64,000 nucleotides of DNA. Origin: Streptomyces sp. HM190 (GTDB lineage Bacteria; Actinomycetota; Actinomycetes; Streptomycetales; Streptomycetaceae). The position numbers and the translations under genes are program-made. Below the pieces are notes generated by a model that was given only the letters and a program-made list of their open reading frames with translations, searched no databases and was not told the DNA's origin. Below, in pieces: positions 36,001 through 45,420 of the stretch. The stretch spans positions 682,001-746,000 of the forward strand of contig NZ_CP047318.1 in the NCBI RefSeq assembly GCF_009857135.1, written 5' to 3'. Every line of letters begins with the position of its first letter. Position 1 is the first letter of the stretch.

Positions 36001-39000
36001 GCCGTGGACGGTACGGTCCGCCGGCCAGGGCCGGACGGTGGTGTCGACGCGTCCGGTCAGCAGGGTGTGCCCGGAGTCGGCGAGGGTGACGGCCGAGGTG
36101 AGCAGCGGATGGTCGAGCGGGGTGGCGCCGGGCACGGCGGTGGTGCGGGCCGGGGCGGGGGCCACCCAGTAGCGGCGGCGCTGGAAGGCGTAGGTCGGCA
36201 GGGTGTCGGGGCCGGCGGGCGGGTGTCCCGCGAAGACCGTGCCCCAGTCGGGGCTGTGGCCCGTCACGTGCAGGCGCGCGACGGCGGCCACCGCGCTCGG
36301 CGCCTCCGGCCGGTCCCGGCGCAGCAGCGGCACGACGAGTGCGGGGGCGGGCGCGCCGGCCTCCTCCGTCAGGGTCTCCCGGACCATCGCGCTGAGCACG
36401 CCGTCCGGCCCCAACTCGACGTAACGGGTGGCTCCCAGGTCCCTCAGCCGCAGGACGGCGGCATGGAAGCGGACCGTCTCACGGACGTGACGGACCCAGT
36501 GGTCCGGTGAGCACAGGTCGTCGGCCGTAGCCGTCCCGCCCGTCCGGTCGTCGACGACCGGGAGGACCGGCGGGTGGTAGGCGACCGAGCGGGCGACCTC
36601 CGCGAAGGCGGCGAGCATCGGGTCCATGTGGGGCGAGTGGAAGGCGTGGGAGACGCGCAGCATCCGGGTGCGGCGGCCTCGCCGCTCCCAGTGTCGTGCC
36701 GTACGCGTCACGGCCTCCGTGTCACCGGAGATCACCACGGCGGCGGGGCCGTTGACGGCGGCGAGGCCGATCTCGTGCTCCCGGCCGGCGAGTTCCGGCA
36801 GGATCTCCTCCTCGGTGGCCTCCACGGCCGCCATCGCACCGGTCGCGGGCAGGTCCTGCATCAGGCGGCCCCGTGCAGCGACGAGACGGCAGGCGTCCGG
36901 CAGGGAGAAGACCCCGGCGACATGTGCCGCCGCGAGCGCGCCGACGGAGTGCCCGAGCAGGTGGTCGGGGACGAAGCCCCAGTGGTCCAGTTGGCGGTGG
37001 AGCGCCACTTCCAGCGCGAACAGGGCGGGTTGGGCGTACTCGGTGCGGTCGAGCAGACCCGTGCCGTCGGCCAGTACCTTCGCGAGGGGCTGCGCGAGGT
37101 GCGGGTCGAGGTGCGCGGCCACCTCGTCCAGCGCATCCCGGAACACGGGCTGTGCGGCGGCCAGTTCCAGGCCCATGCCGGGCCGTTGGCTGCCCTGGCC
37201 GGTGAAGAGGAACACGGTCCGGCCCTCGGCGGCGGTCGCGTGGAACGCCGTGGCCGTCCCGGCGCCGGAGGCGAGGGCGTCGAGTCCGGCCAGTGCCTCG
37301 GCGCGGTCGGCGGCGACGACGGCGGCCCGGTGCGGGAGCGCGGCACGGGTGACCGCGAGCGCGTGCCCGACGCGGGCGAGCCCACCGGGTTCCCCGAACA
37401 CGCCCTCCCCGTCCGGCGACGCGGCCAGCCGCGCCCGCACCCGCGCGGCCTGCGCCGCGAGCGCCTCCCCGGTCGCGGCCGACACCACGAGGGGCACGGG
37501 CGATACGGGGGGTACGGGAGATGGAGGGAGTACGGGAGACAGGGGTGGTTCTATGGGTACGGGGACGCCGACCGCCTCGTTGTCGGGGGTCTCCGCGACG
37601 GGGGCCTCCTCCAGGACGACGTGGGCGTTGGTGCCGCTGATCCCGAACGACGACACCCCGGCCCGGCGGGGACGGCCGGTCTCCGGCCAGGCCCGTGCCT
37701 CCGTCAGCAGCTCCACCGAGCCCGCCGACCAGTCGACCTCGGGTGTCGGCTCGTCCACATGGAGGGTGCGCGGCAACGTCCCGTGCCGCAGCGCCAGCAC
37801 CGTCTTGATGACACCCGCCACACCGGCCGCCGCCTGGGCATGACCGATGTTCGACTTCAACGACCCCAGATACAAAGGCCGTTCACGACCCTGACCGTAG
37901 GTGGCGAGGAGGGCGTGCGCCTCGATGGGGTCGCCGAGCCGGGTTCCCGTGCCGTGGGCCTCGACGGCGTCCACGTCCGATGCCGACAGCCCGGCGCGGG
38001 CCAGCGCGTCGCGGATCACGCCCTGCTGGGCGGGGCCGTTGGGGGCGGTGAGGCCGTTGGAGGCGCCGTCCTGGTTGATGGCGGAGCCGCGCAGCACGGC
38101 GAGGACCGTACGGCCCTCGCGGCGGGCGTCGGAGAGCCGTTCGAGGACGAGAACGCCCACGCCCTCGGACCAGCCGGTGCCGTCGGCCCCGGCGGCGAAC
38201 GCCTTGCACCTGCCGTCGCCCGCCAGCCCGCCCTGCCGGGCGAACTCCTCGAACAGACCGGGGGTGGCCATCACCGCCACACCGGCGGCGAGCGCCGTCG
38301 CGCACTCCCCACGACGCAGGGACTCGGCGGCCAGGTGCAGCGCGACCAGCGACGACGAGCAGGCGGTGTCCACGGTGACTGCGGGGCCCTCGCAGCCGAA
38401 GACGTACGCCAGACGGCCGGACAGGACCCCGGCGGTGTTCCCGGTGAGCAGATGGCCGCGCAGGTCGTCGGGGGCCTCGTGGAGCCGGGGCCCGTACTCC
38501 TGGGACATGGCGCCGACGTAGACACCGGTCCTGGTGGACCGCAGGGACGAGGGGGAGACACCGGCGCGTTCGAGGGCCTCCCAGGCCGTCTCCAGGAGCA
38601 GCCGCTGCTGGGGGTCCATCGCCAGCGCCTCACGCGGCGCGATGCCGAACAGGTCGGCGTCGAAGTCGGCGGCGTCGGCGAGGAAACCGCCCCGGTGGAC
38701 GCCGTCGCCCCAGCCGCGGTCGGCGGGTGGCGCGGAGATCGCGTCGACCCCGTCCAGGACGGCCTGCCACAGCCCCTCGGGGTCGCTGATGCCGCCGGGC
38801 AGCCGGCAGGCCATGCCGACGATCGCGACGGGCTCGTCGGCGGGGACGGGAACGCCGGGGGTGGACCGGGCCGTGGCCGTGCCGTCCTCGGCGAGCCGGC
38901 GCGCGACCTCCGTGGGCGTGGGGTGGTCGAACAGCAGGGTGGTGGGCAGCCGCCTGCCCGTCACGGCGCCCAGGCGGTTGCGCAGTTCGAGGGCCAGGTG

Positions 39001-41958
39001 GGAGTCGAAGCCCAGGTCCTTGAAGGTGAGTTCGGGGGCGACGTCCGCCGCCGACCGGTGCCCGAGGACCAGGGCCGCCTCGGCCCGCACGAGGTCGAGC
39101 AGGTCACGCGGGTCGCTCGGGACGCGCGGGACCGGCCGGTCACTCGGGACCGACGGGTTACTCGGGACCGACGGGTGCTCCGACACGTCGCCCTCGCCCC
39201 GCCCGCTCCGCCCGTCGCCCCGCTCGTCCGGCCCGTCGTCCGGAGCCAGCCAGTGCCGGGAGCGCTGGAAGGGGTACGTGGGCAGGTCGAGACGGGGAGC
39301 GGGCCGGTGTCCGGCGAAGGCGGGGGCCCAGTCGACGTCCGTGCCGGCGACGAACGCCTGGGCCAGGGAGGCGGTGATCTGCTCGGGGCCGCCGTGGTTG
39401 CGGCGCAGGGTGGGGACGACCACCGGCGCGGTACCGGTCTCCTCCGCGATCTCCTCCACGGTCGCGGCGACGGCCGTGGTGAGGACCGGGTGCGGGCTGA
39501 TCTCGATGAAGGTGTGGTGGCCGGCCCGCGCCAGCGCGCGGACGGCGGGGGCGAAGGCCACCGGCTCACGCAGGTTGCGGTACCAGTAGGTGCCGTCCTG
39601 GCGTGGTCCGTCCTCCCCGAGCACGATCCGGCCCGGCTCGACGGTGGAGTACAGCGGGACCCGGCCCGGCAGCGGGCTGACGTCGGCGAGCGCGTCGAGG
39701 AGCTCGGCGCGGACGTCCTCGACGTGGGAGGAGTGGGAGGCGTAGTCGACGGCGACCCGGCGGGCGCGGACGTCGTCGGCGGCGCACGAGGCGAGCAGTT
39801 CCTCCAGCGCGTCGGGGGCACCGGACACCACCACCGCGTGGGGGCCGTTGACGGCGGCGATCTCGACACGTCCGCCGAGAGCCGCGAGCCGGTCCCGGAC
39901 GCGGCCCTCCGACTCGGGTACGGCGACCATGCCGCCCCGGCCCGACAGCCGGCGCGCGATCAGCTCGGCCCGGCGTACGGCGATCCGCGCGCCGTCCCGC
40001 AGGGAGAGGACACCCGCGACACAGGCCGCGGCGACCTCGCCCTGGGAGTGCCCGACGACCGCGGCGGGCTCGACGCCGTGGGCGCGCCAGACCTCGGAGA
40101 GGCTGACCATGACGGCCCACAGGACGGGTTGCAGCACGTCGACCCGGTCGAGCCCCGGTGCGCCCGGGGCCGCGCGGAGGACGCCGGTCGGCGACCAGTC
40201 GACGCAGGCCGTGAGTGCCTCCTCGCAGCGGGCCCAGGCGGCGGCGAACTCGGCTGAGCTGTCGAGGAGTTCGGCGGCCATGCCGGCCCACTGGGAGCCC
40301 TGGCCGGGGAAGACGAAGACGGGGCCCGGCCCCGCGGGCGGCAGGGGGCCCGGGTGGGTGACCAGGTCGGGGGCGCGTTCGCCGGAGGCGAGCGCGGTGA
40401 GGCCGCGCGTCCCGGCCGGGCCGTCGGCGGCGAGCACCACCGCGCGGTGCGGGAACAGGGTGCGGGTGGTCAGCAGGGCGTGGCCGATGTCGGCGGGCGG
40501 CGCGTCCGGAGCGGCGTCCAGCAGGGCCCGCGCCTGATCGGCGAGGGCCGCGGGCGTCCGGGCGGAGAGCACCCACGGAACGGCCGTGCCCCCGTGGTCG
40601 TCGGTGTCCGGTGCGGAGCCCGGTCCCGCGTCCCGAGCGTCCCGCAGGGGGTGGTCGCCCTCCCCCGTGCCTGAGCCCTCCTCTCCCTCCCAACTCGACA
40701 GGATCACATGGCAGTTGGTGCCGCCGAGCCCGAAGGAGCTGACGCCGGCGACGCGTGGCCCCCCGGTGTCGGGCCAGGGCTCGGTGGCGCGCTGCACGGT
40801 CAGACCGAGATCGTGCAGGGGGATCCGGGGGTGGGGCGTGTCGTGGTGCAGGGTGGGGACGAGGCGGGCGTCACGCAGGCACAGCACCGTCTTGAGGAGC
40901 CCGGCGATACCCGCCGCGCCCTCCAGGTGCCCGATGTTGGTCTTGACTGACCCGACGCGCAGCGGCCGGCCGGCGGGGCGGAACGCGCCCAGTGCGCGGC
41001 CGAGCGCGGCGGCCTCGGCGGGGTCGCCCTCGGGGGTTCCGGTGCCGTGGAGTTCGACGTACTGGACGTCTCCCGGCTCGGTGCCAGCACGCTCGCAGGC
41101 GAGGGTGAGCACCTCGCGCTGCGCCTCGGGGTCGGGGACGGTCAGGGCGCTGCCGCCGCCGTCGTTGTTGACGGCGCTGCCGCGGATCAGACAGTGCACG
41201 CGGTCGCCGTCGGCGAGGGCCCGGGACAGGGGTTTGAGGACGACGAGGCCGCCGCCCTCGCCACGGACGTAGCCGTTGGCGCGGGCGTCGAAGGTGTGGC
41301 AGCGGCCGTCCGGCGAGAGCGCGCCGAGCCGGGCGACGGCGAGGGTGCTCTCGGGGGCCAGGATGAGGTTGACACCGCCCGCGAGGGCGAGGGTGCACTC
41401 GCCGCGGCGCAGGCTCTCCACGGCCAGGTGGACGGCGACGAGGGAGGAGGACTGGCCGGTGTCGACGGTCAGGCTGGGTCCACGCAGGCCGAGGGTGTAG
41501 GAGACGCGGTTGGCGAGGAGGGAGCGCTGCACCCCGGTGAAGGTGTGCGGGGTGAGGGCGGCGGGGCCGTGCCGTCGCACGAGATGGGCGTAGTCGTCGG
41601 CGAGGGCGCCGACGAAGACCCCGGTGCGGGTGCCGTGCAGCCCGGCGGGGACGGTGCCCGTGTGTTCGAGGGCTTCCCAGCCGAGTTCCAGCAGCAGGCG
41701 CTGCTGGGGGTCCATCACGGCCGCCTCGCGCGGGGAGATCCCGAAGAACGCGGCGTCGAACGTGTCGACGTGGTCGAGGAATCCGCCGCGCGGGCGGGTC
41801 CCCGGCCTGTCGGGGACGGCGGCGCGGCGTGCGTCGGGGACCTCCGCGACGGCGTCACCGCCGTCGGCGAGCAGGGCCGCGAACTGGGCCGGGCTGCCGG
41901 CTCCGGGCAGTCGGCACGCCATGCCGACCACGGCGATCGCCTCGGACGCGGCCGTCAT
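33007..41958 (-). CDS. Modular PKS subunit, KSQ loading module and module 1
   Basis: 2983-residue PKS that starts the assembly line. ATG at 41958 follows a GGAGGG-type RBS; there is no N-terminal docking helix, as expected for a first subunit. Loading module: KS (6-425) with Gln169 for the active-site Cys (DTGQSSS, codon CAG at 41454-41452), hence a KSQ decarboxylase; AT (547-860, Ser638, YASH at 739-742, methylmalonyl); ACP (953-1022, Ser986). A KSQ with a methylmalonyl AT implies a propionyl starter. Module 1: KS (1042-1452, Cys1200), AT (about 1581-1880, HAFH at 1771-1774, malonyl; GHSVGA instead of GHSxGE), DH (about 1949-2230) with Arg1982 for the catalytic His and Glu2165 for the Asp, so inactive; KR (2472-2650, LHD, Tyr2621; probably B-type); ACP near 2790-2865; C-terminal docking tail. 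Module 1 should leave a hydroxyl. Confidence 0.97.
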   Translation of the reverse strand: MTAASEAIAVVGMACRLPGAGSPAQFAALLADGGDAVAEVPDARRAAVPDRPGTRPRGGFLDHVDTFDAAFFGISPREAAVMDPQQRLLLELGWEALEHTGTVPAGLHGTRTGVFVGALADDYAHLVRRHGPAALTPHTFTGVQRSLLANRVSYTLGLRGPSLTVDTGQSSSLVAVHLAVESLRRGECTLALAGGVNLILAPESTLAVARLGALSPDGRCHTFDARANGYVRGEGGGLVVLKPLSRALADGDRVHCLIRGSAVNNDGGGSALTVPDPEAQREVLTLACERAGTEPGDVQYVELHGTGTPEGDPAEAAALGRALGAFRPAGRPLRVGSVKTNIGHLEGAAGIAGLLKTVLCLRDARLVPTLHHDTPHPRIPLHDLGLTVQRATEPWPDTGGPRVAGVSSFGLGGTNCHVILSSWEGEEGSGTGEGDHPLRDARDAGPGSAPDTDDHGGTAVPWVLSARTPAALADQARALLDAAPDAPPADIGHALLTTRTLFPHRAVVLAADGPAGTRGLTALASGERAPDLVTHPGPLPPAGPGPVFVFPGQGSQWAGMAAELLDSSAEFAAAWARCEEALTACVDWSPTGVLRAAPGAPGLDRVDVLQPVLWAVMVSLSEVWRAHGVEPAAVVGHSQGEVAAACVAGVLSLRDGARIAVRRAELIARRLSGRGGMVAVPESEGRVRDRLAALGGRVEIAAVNGPHAVVVSGAPDALEELLASCAADDVRARRVAVDYASHSSHVEDVRAELLDALADVSPLPGRVPLYSTVEPGRIVLGEDGPRQDGTYWYRNLREPVAFAPAVRALARAGHHTFIEISPHPVLTTAVAATVEEIAEETGTAPVVVPTLRRNHGGPEQITASLAQAFVAGTDVDWAPAFAGHRPAPRLDLPTYPFQRSRHWLAPDDGPDERGDGRSGRGEGDVSEHPSVPSNPSVPSDRPVPRVPSDPRDLLDLVRAEAALVLGHRSAADVAPELTFKDLGFDSHLALELRNRLGAVTGRRLPTTLLFDHPTPTEVARRLAEDGTATARSTPGVPVPADEPVAIVGMACRLPGGISDPEGLWQAVLDGVDAISAPPADRGWGDGVHRGGFLADAADFDADLFGIAPREALAMDPQQRLLLETAWEALERAGVSPSSLRSTRTGVYVGAMSQEYGPRLHEAPDDLRGHLLTGNTAGVLSGRLAYVFGCEGPAVTVDTACSSSLVALHLAAESLRRGECATALAAGVAVMATPGLFEEFARQGGLAGDGRCKAFAAGADGTGWSEGVGVLVLERLSDARREGRTVLAVLRGSAINQDGASNGLTAPNGPAQQGVIRDALARAGLSASDVDAVEAHGTGTRLGDPIEAHALLATYGQGRERPLYLGSLKSNIGHAQAAAGVAGVIKTVLALRHGTLPRTLHVDEPTPEVDWSAGSVELLTEARAWPETGRPRRAGVSSFGISGTNAHVVLEEAPVAETPDNEAVGVPVPIEPPLSPVLPPSPVPPVSPVPLVVSAATGEALAAQAARVRARLAASPDGEGVFGEPGGLARVGHALAVTRAALPHRAAVVAADRAEALAGLDALASGAGTATAFHATAAEGRTVFLFTGQGSQRPGMGLELAAAQPVFRDALDEVAAHLDPHLAQPLAKVLADGTGLLDRTEYAQPALFALEVALHRQLDHWGFVPDHLLGHSVGALAAAHVAGVFSLPDACRLVAARGRLMQDLPATGAMAAVEATEEEILPELAGREHEIGLAAVNGPAAVVISGDTEAVTRTARHWERRGRRTRMLRVSHAFHSPHMDPMLAAFAEVARSVAYHPPVLPVVDDRTGGTATADDLCSPDHWVRHVRETVRFHAAVLRLRDLGATRYVELGPDGVLSAMVRETLTEEAGAPAPALVVPLLRRDRPEAPSAVAAVARLHVTGHSPDWGTVFAGHPPAGPDTLPTYAFQRRRYWVAPAPARTTAVPGATPLDHPLLTSAVTLADSGHTLLTGRVDTTVRPWPADRTVHGRVSVPDTVLLDLAVLAARETGAGHVEHLLPVTPLVPPLRGALDLQVTVGPEDGVHGHRSVTVHARPHDGDTGWIRHAEGTLTTAPGAGHALEDEPERPAREARPSEEAREWPPAGAEPVDVPSSADDGPDRTASVGYGPGLAGLRALWRRGTEVWAELVTPDTDQVAAEDFGLHPALLEGVLHALRLTRTGGATPWHTATYRGVTVRGTPTGRLRARITPVDGDTVTVTITDTTGRTVTTVGALTPLHRPAPTATAAHPYDEALPYELAWRPVQPPLGTPPDRWALIGDPHTLPSGAVPDADRHPDLGALLAAPAPLPDTVVTRCAAATPAFPADASASAAPSPPEGPCPGASASDAARAAAHRAAGLARTWLADDRLTDTRLVVVTRRAVAAGDGPCEPAEAPVWGLLRSAQTEHPGRFVLVDLDDDPASAAALTAAAACGEPQVAVRAGRLYAPRVVRATAPGTDPDRSDTAPDPSGTAFDPNGTVLVTGGTGALGRLVARHLVARHGARRLLLVSRRGADAPEAAGIEAALRREGDVHVTVAACDTADRDALAALLARIPEAHPLTAVVHTAGVLHDAVVEAIEPGDLDRVLRPKIDAAWNLHELTADARISAFVLFSSVSGVNGAAGQGSYAAGNAFLDALAHLRRDRGLPAVSLAWGPWAPEAGAPLGADPAAGQAAGMTAGLGETDLRRMRRTGLLPLDRDQGLALLDAALLRPGPALRLPLALSLPVVRRTAHEGAASPLYRELAGSAWRDPATAAPGTGPGGDEQSGSTAARLTVGAGLTAPEQEAALLEQVRGHAAAVLGHRDGRRVDAARTFKELGFDSLMGVELRNRLTAASGHRMPAGLLFNQPTPAAVARYLRTRLAPPPRPAAGSLDDGIGHLEDLLTRIPAGPAELHATARRLRDLLARCEERYAATSTAAASVPHPAGGNGTPRAGTAANGAGAGPGDTGDGSAGNAEDGGVRAALRTASVDEIFSFIDRELGTDLQERGE
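37613..37898. repeat. Shared KS 3' block, copy in module 1
   Basis: Matches 12412-12697 of module 6 with a single difference noticed (an A for C in a TACAA-GGCC context). Confidence 0.8.
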
Positions 41959-42029
41959 CCGCTTCCCTCCCTGTGTTCCAGACGTTCCGTCGCACGGCGT
42001 GTGCCGTGGGCTGAGCGGTTCGGGTGCGG
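41959..42029 (-). other. Short gap between the calycin-like gene and the loading PKS
   Basis: 71 bp on the path of the leftward operon. It contains a small hairpin CACGGC/GCCGTG (41993-41998 with 42003-42008) and the RBS of the PKS. No promoter seen, so the two genes are probably co-transcribed. Confidence 0.4.
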
Positions 42030-42560
42030 TCAGATCCGGTGGAAGTGGAGGATGTCGCCGGGGACCAGGTCGTCGCCGACGACGATGAAGCCGTGCTTGA
42101 CGAGGTGGTCGGCGTCGACGATCTCGAAGTCCTCCACGAACGCGTGGTGGGTGCCGAAGACCGCGCTGTCCCCCCGGAGCCTGAAGTGGCCGTCGACCCA
42201 GCCGGGGCCGGTGAACGTGCCGTGGTGGCCCCAGTCGTCGTAGTAGAAGCTGACGAAGGACTTGTCGACGTCGCTCCAGCCGATGAGCCAGGTGGCGACG
42301 ATGCCGGGCACCGGGATCCGCTGGGTCAGTTCGTAGAACCGGCCGTCGGCCAGGGGGCGGGTGGAGCAGGTCGCCTCACCGGTGGTGACCTCGTCCGTGG
42401 TGAGGTTGGTGTATTCGATGCGGAAATCACCCAGGAGGAAATCCAGTTGCCGCATTTCCGGCGCGATGTCGTTACGGCTGGGCAGAACGACTGCACCGCT
42501 CTCGACGGGAACGGAATCCCGCGACGTGTCGTCCGCGGACTGAATGGGCTGCGCACTCAT
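42030..42560 (-). CDS. Small calycin-like (DUF1579-type) protein, candidate spirocyclase
   Basis: 176-residue soluble protein with no signal peptide or membrane segment. I chose ATG at 42560 because GGAG lies about 8 bp upstream; an in-frame GTG at 42584 has no good RBS. The core resembles DUF1579/lipocalin-like proteins: an [11 protein letters not shown] strand near the start, a DGRFYEL strand, then many aromatic-rich short strands and an [10 protein letters not shown] turn, suggesting a small beta-barrel. It is the first gene of the leftward operon, 71 bp before the loading-module PKS. Oligomycin- and ossamycin-type clusters are reported to encode putative spirocyclases (OlmO, OssO), and the PKS here predicts a dihydroxyketone. 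A role in spiroketal closure is therefore an attractive inference, but I cannot confirm the homology by eye. Alternatives are a binding protein or another cyclase. Confidence 0.85.
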   Translation of the reverse strand: MSAQPIQSADDTSRDSVPVESGAVVLPSRNDIAPEMRQLDFLLGDFRIEYTNLTTDEVTTGEATCSTRPLADGRFYELTQRIPVPGIVATWLIGWSDVDKSFVSFYYDDWGHHGTFTGPGWVDGHFRLRGDSAVFGTHHAFVEDFEIVDADHLVKHGFIVVGDDLVPGDILHFHRI

Positions 42561-42775
42561 GGCAACTCCGTTGGCTGGGGACACCGTTGATACGGAAGGG
42601 AATTTATGGACCCGGGATTGCCGCGCACAAGCCCGGACGGATCTGTTAGGGGGGTCGCGGGACGTGATCGGGGGCGGGTCGCGCGGGAGCTAGGGGTGTC
42701 CGGCATCTGTTGAGGTCATTAGGCTCCCGGGGCGGAGCCGGCCACCGTCCGGTTCCTTCACCGAGGAGCGAGGCG
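42561..42775. promoter_or_regulatory. Divergent promoter region between the PKS operon and the plus-strand P450
   Basis: 215 bp between two divergent starts. Plus strand: TGTCCG (42697-42702), a 17-bp spacer, then TAGGCT (42720-42725) is a plausible promoter for the P450. Minus strand: TTGTGC (42630-42625) and TAAATT (42606-42601) can serve the DUF1579/PKS operon. GTTAGGGGGGTCG (42645-42657) and CTAGGGGTGTC (42690-42700) lie beside these elements and recur before other operons in the window. Promoter calls are by eye. Confidence 0.55.
42763..42768 (+). promoter_or_regulatory. Ribosome binding site of the plus-strand P450
   Basis: GAGGAG ends 7 bp before ATG 42776. It decides this start over the in-frame upstream codon at 42710, which lies before the putative -10 box. 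Confidence 0.7.
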
Positions 42776-43987
42776 ATGACCACCGATCAGCAGTCCCCGT
42801 TGCCGGAAACCCAGGACGATTTCCCGTCCCTGCTTGCCTGGCTGACGCAGAGCCGCCAGCAGAATCCCGTTGTTCCCGATGCGTTTCCCGGGCTTTGGCA
42901 TGTCTTTCGGTACGCCGATGTGTCCCGGGTGCTGTCCGACACGGCCACCTATTCCAGCGACATGTCCGCCGTGATTCCCTCCCATCCGGACACCGACTGG
43001 ATGGCGAAGGGGAACGTGGTCGGAATGGACCCGCCGATGCACGGCAGGCTGCGTTCACTGGTCAGCAAGGCGTTCACTCCTCGGCTGGTGGCCGGCCTGG
43101 AGCCGCGGATCACCGAGCTGGCCTCCGGGCTGCTGGACGCGGTCGCCGACCGTGACCGGTTCGACCTGGTCGAGGCCGTCACCCATCCGCTGCCGGTGTT
43201 CGTGATCGCCGAACTGCTCGGCGTTCCGCTGGAGGACCAGCCCCTGTTCGAGAAGTGGGGGCTGGACTTCATCCTCGCCAACGGCGGCGGTGAGAGCGCC
43301 CTGCCGAGCGAGGAGAACATCGCCGCCTTCGTGCGGACGGCCGTGGAGATGCGGACGTACATGCTGGATCAGATCGCCCTGCGGCGGACGGCGCCGAGGG
43401 ACGATCTGATCACCCAGCTGGTCCTGGCCAGGACCGACGAGGGGCAGCTCGACGACGACGAGATCGTCGGCTTCGTCGGCACGCTGCTGCTCGCCGGTCA
43501 CATCACGACGACGGCGGTGCTCGGCAGCACCGTGCTGTGCCTGGACGAGAACCCCGAGGCGTTCGCGGAGGTGCGCCGGGACCGCTCCCTGGTGCCGGCC
43601 GCGGTGGAGGAGTCGGTGCGGCTGCGCCCGGCCTTCTCCCGACTGGTCCGTATGACGACCCGGGAGTCGGAGCTGGCCGGTGTGACGATCCCCGCCGGCC
43701 AGGTGCTGACGCTGTGGACGGTGTCCGCCAACCGGGACCCCGAGCGGTTCACCTCCCCCGACGCCTTCGAGCTGCGCCGGGACCAGGGCCGCCACCTCGG
43801 GTTCGGTCAGGGCGTCCACTTCTGCATGGGCGCCCCGCTGGCCCGGCTGGAGGCACGGATCGTGCTCAACCTGCTGATGGACCGGTTCCCCGGGCTGAGG
43901 GTCGCCGGGGACGCGGACGCGGTGGCCCACCACCACCCGAAGAACGTGGTCGGTCCGCGCCGGCTGACGGTCGAGGTCACCGGCTGA
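42776..43987 (+). CDS. Cytochrome P450 (bacterial class I, probably CYP107-like)
   Basis: 403-residue soluble cytochrome P450, normal length for the bacterial class that uses ferredoxin and ferredoxin reductase; no ferredoxin gene is seen here. I-helix AGHITTT near residue 240 (Thr present, the acidic residue replaced by Ile, as in many Streptomyces macrolide P450s), ExxR as ESVR near 279, heme loop FGQGVHFCMG with the proximal Cys at about 350. It is the only plus-strand gene in the window, transcribed away from the PKS operon and ending against a strong hairpin. By context it should hydroxylate or further oxidise the macrolide after or during release. Substrate and position cannot be read from the sequence. 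Confidence 0.96.
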   Translation: MTTDQQSPLPETQDDFPSLLAWLTQSRQQNPVVPDAFPGLWHVFRYADVSRVLSDTATYSSDMSAVIPSHPDTDWMAKGNVVGMDPPMHGRLRSLVSKAFTPRLVAGLEPRITELASGLLDAVADRDRFDLVEAVTHPLPVFVIAELLGVPLEDQPLFEKWGLDFILANGGGESALPSEENIAAFVRTAVEMRTYMLDQIALRRTAPRDDLITQLVLARTDEGQLDDDEIVGFVGTLLLAGHITTTAVLGSTVLCLDENPEAFAEVRRDRSLVPAAVEESVRLRPAFSRLVRMTTRESELAGVTIPAGQVLTLWTVSANRDPERFTSPDAFELRRDQGRHLGFGQGVHFCMGAPLARLEARIVLNLLMDRFPGLRVAGDADAVAHHHPKNVVGPRRLTVEVTG

Positions 43988-44004
43988 GGCGCAGCGCCGG
44001 GTTC

Positions 44005-44052
44005 GGCAGCGGGCCTGTACCTCCCTGCGGGGGAAGGTACAGGCCCGCTGCC
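44005..44052. terminator. Long perfect hairpin between convergent P450 genes
   Basis: An 18-bp perfect inverted repeat (44005-44022 with 44035-44052) around a 12-nt loop begins 17 bp after the plus-strand P450 stop. There is no T tract, which is usual for Streptomyces terminators. It probably ends plus-strand transcription and may work in both directions. Confidence 0.75.
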
Positions 44053-44054
44053 GT

Positions 44055-44096
44055 GCGGGGGCCCGTCCGGCTCGGCGGCAGCGGACGGGCCCCCGC
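44055..44096. terminator. Second perfect hairpin between convergent P450 genes
   Basis: A 15-bp perfect GC-rich stem (44055-44069 with 44082-44096) with a 12-nt loop lies directly beside the previous hairpin and 5 bp beyond the stop of the minus-strand P450. It is well placed to end minus-strand transcription of the ccr/KASIII/P450 group. Confidence 0.7.
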
Positions 44097-44101
44097 GGGC
44101 G

Positions 44102-45322
44102 TCACCAGGTGACCGGCATCCGCTCCACCTCGGGGTGCCAGCCGGGCCGGTCGTAGAACTCCTCGACGGGCAGCGTCGGTTTGAGGCCCGGCAGGCGGCG
44201 GAAGAGGGTGCCGTAGGCGACCTCCAGGCCGATCCGGGTGAGGTTGGCGCCGAGGCAGTGGTGGATGCCGGTACCGAAGGCCAGATGGCCGCGGCCCGCC
44301 CGGCGGACGTCGAGCCGGTCGGGCTCGGGGTAGTCGGCGGGGTCGCGGTTGGCGGCGCCGTTGGCGACGACGACGCCCTCGCCGGCGCGGATGAGCCGCC
44401 CGCCCACCTCCACGTCCTCCAGGGCTACCCGCGGCATCAGGTCCAGGGGGCTGATCAGCCGCATCATCTCGTCGACGGCGCCGGGGACGAGGGCGGGGTC
44501 GTCACGCAGCAGGTCGACCTGGTCGGGGTTGTCCAGGAGGAGGCCCACGCCCGCGGTGAGCATGGCCTGGACCGGTGACTGGCCGGCGATGAAGATCAGG
44601 AAGCAGAGGTTGGCGAGTTCGGTCCTGCTGATCGTGCCGGTCTTCACGTGCTTCTCGATGACGCGGCTGGTGGGGTCGTCGCCGGGGTTCTCCTGCTTGT
44701 TGTCGATGAAGCGCAGGAAGTACTGCTGGAGGGCGATCATGCGGGTCGCGACCTCGTCGCCGACCTGCGCGGTGTCGACGGCGGAGGTCGCCTGCCGCCG
44801 CACCTCCCGCTGGTCCAGCAGCCACGCCTGCATGTCGGCGTACTCCATGCCGAGCGCCCAGCAGGTGATGGTGCCCGAGAACGGCTCGGCGAACGCGGTG
44901 ACGAGGTCCGCCTCGTTCCCGCCGGCCAGCATGGCGTCGATCAGTTCGTCCGCCTTGCGCTGCATGGCGGGGCGCAGCTGTTCGGCACGGCGCAGCGTGA
45001 ACTCGCTGACGACGGCCCTGCGTTGGACGGTGTGCTGCGGCGGGTCCATGGTGAACAGCATCGGGAAGGCGCGGGACCCCTCGAACGCCTCGGCGTACAT
45101 GGGGTATCCGGGGTTGGTGATGTCGGAGCTGAAGCGGGCGTCGTTGAGGACGGCGCGGGCCTGGTCGTGACGGGTGACGAGCCAGACGCGCCGTCCGTTG
45201 TAGAGCCGTCCCGGTGCGGGTCCCCCGGTGGCGCGCAGGGCGGGGTACTCCGCGGGCGGCGCGTAGGGGCAGGTTCTCAGCAGGGGGAAGTCGAACTCCG
45301 CGGTGGGGGTGGCTTCGGGCAC
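44102..45322 (-). CDS. Cytochrome P450 with non-canonical I-helix
   Basis: 406-residue cytochrome P450 starting at GTG 45322 with AAGGAA upstream. ExxR (EMMR near residue 284) and heme loop FGTGIHHCLG with Cys356 are intact, so heme binding is expected. The I-helix reads FIAGQSPVQ near residue 243: the usual acid-alcohol pair (AGxDT/ET) that drives oxygen activation is replaced by Gln-Ser-Pro. It follows the KASIII gene by 93 bp on the same strand and is probably co-transcribed with it, though a hairpin lies at the KASIII stop. A tailoring role on the polyketide is likely. The altered I-helix may mean substrate-assisted proton delivery, as known for EryF, or a non-hydroxylating reaction; this is inference. 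Confidence 0.95.
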   Translation of the reverse strand: MPEATPTAEFDFPLLRTCPYAPPAEYPALRATGGPAPGRLYNGRRVWLVTRHDQARAVLNDARFSSDITNPGYPMYAEAFEGSRAFPMLFTMDPPQHTVQRRAVVSEFTLRRAEQLRPAMQRKADELIDAMLAGGNEADLVTAFAEPFSGTITCWALGMEYADMQAWLLDQREVRRQATSAVDTAQVGDEVATRMIALQQYFLRFIDNKQENPGDDPTSRVIEKHVKTGTISRTELANLCFLIFIAGQSPVQAMLTAGVGLLLDNPDQVDLLRDDPALVPGAVDEMMRLISPLDLMPRVALEDVEVGGRLIRAGEGVVVANGAANRDPADYPEPDRLDVRRAGRGHLAFGTGIHHCLGANLTRIGLEVAYGTLFRRLPGLKPTLPVEEFYDRPGWHPEVERMPVTW

Positions 45323-45387
45323 GGCAGCGTTCCTTCGGTGGGAGGGGGCGGGACGGAGAAGGGGGAAGGACGGCGTTCGCGTCGGCG

Positions 45388-45420
45388 GGTGAACGGCCGG
45401 TGCGGGCGGCCGGGTTCACC
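45388..45420 (-). other. Hairpin overlapping the KASIII stop codon
   Basis: Inverted repeat: 7 bp (45388-45394 with 45414-45420) continued, after a 2-nt bulge, by 5 bp (45395-45399 with 45407-45411), with a 7-nt loop. It sits over the stop codon at 45416-45418 and ahead of the P450. It could attenuate transcription or stabilise the upstream message. Confidence 0.4.

Noticed and set aside
41440..41470. Dead KS from a sequencing error in the loading module
   Set aside because: The codon is a clean CAG (Gln) in a DTGQSSS context, the known KSQ signature, and the module is loading-type with no docking helix before it.
42561..42584. GTG start eight codons upstream of the calycin-like protein
   Set aside because: No ribosome binding site at the right distance, whereas ATG 42560 has GGAG.
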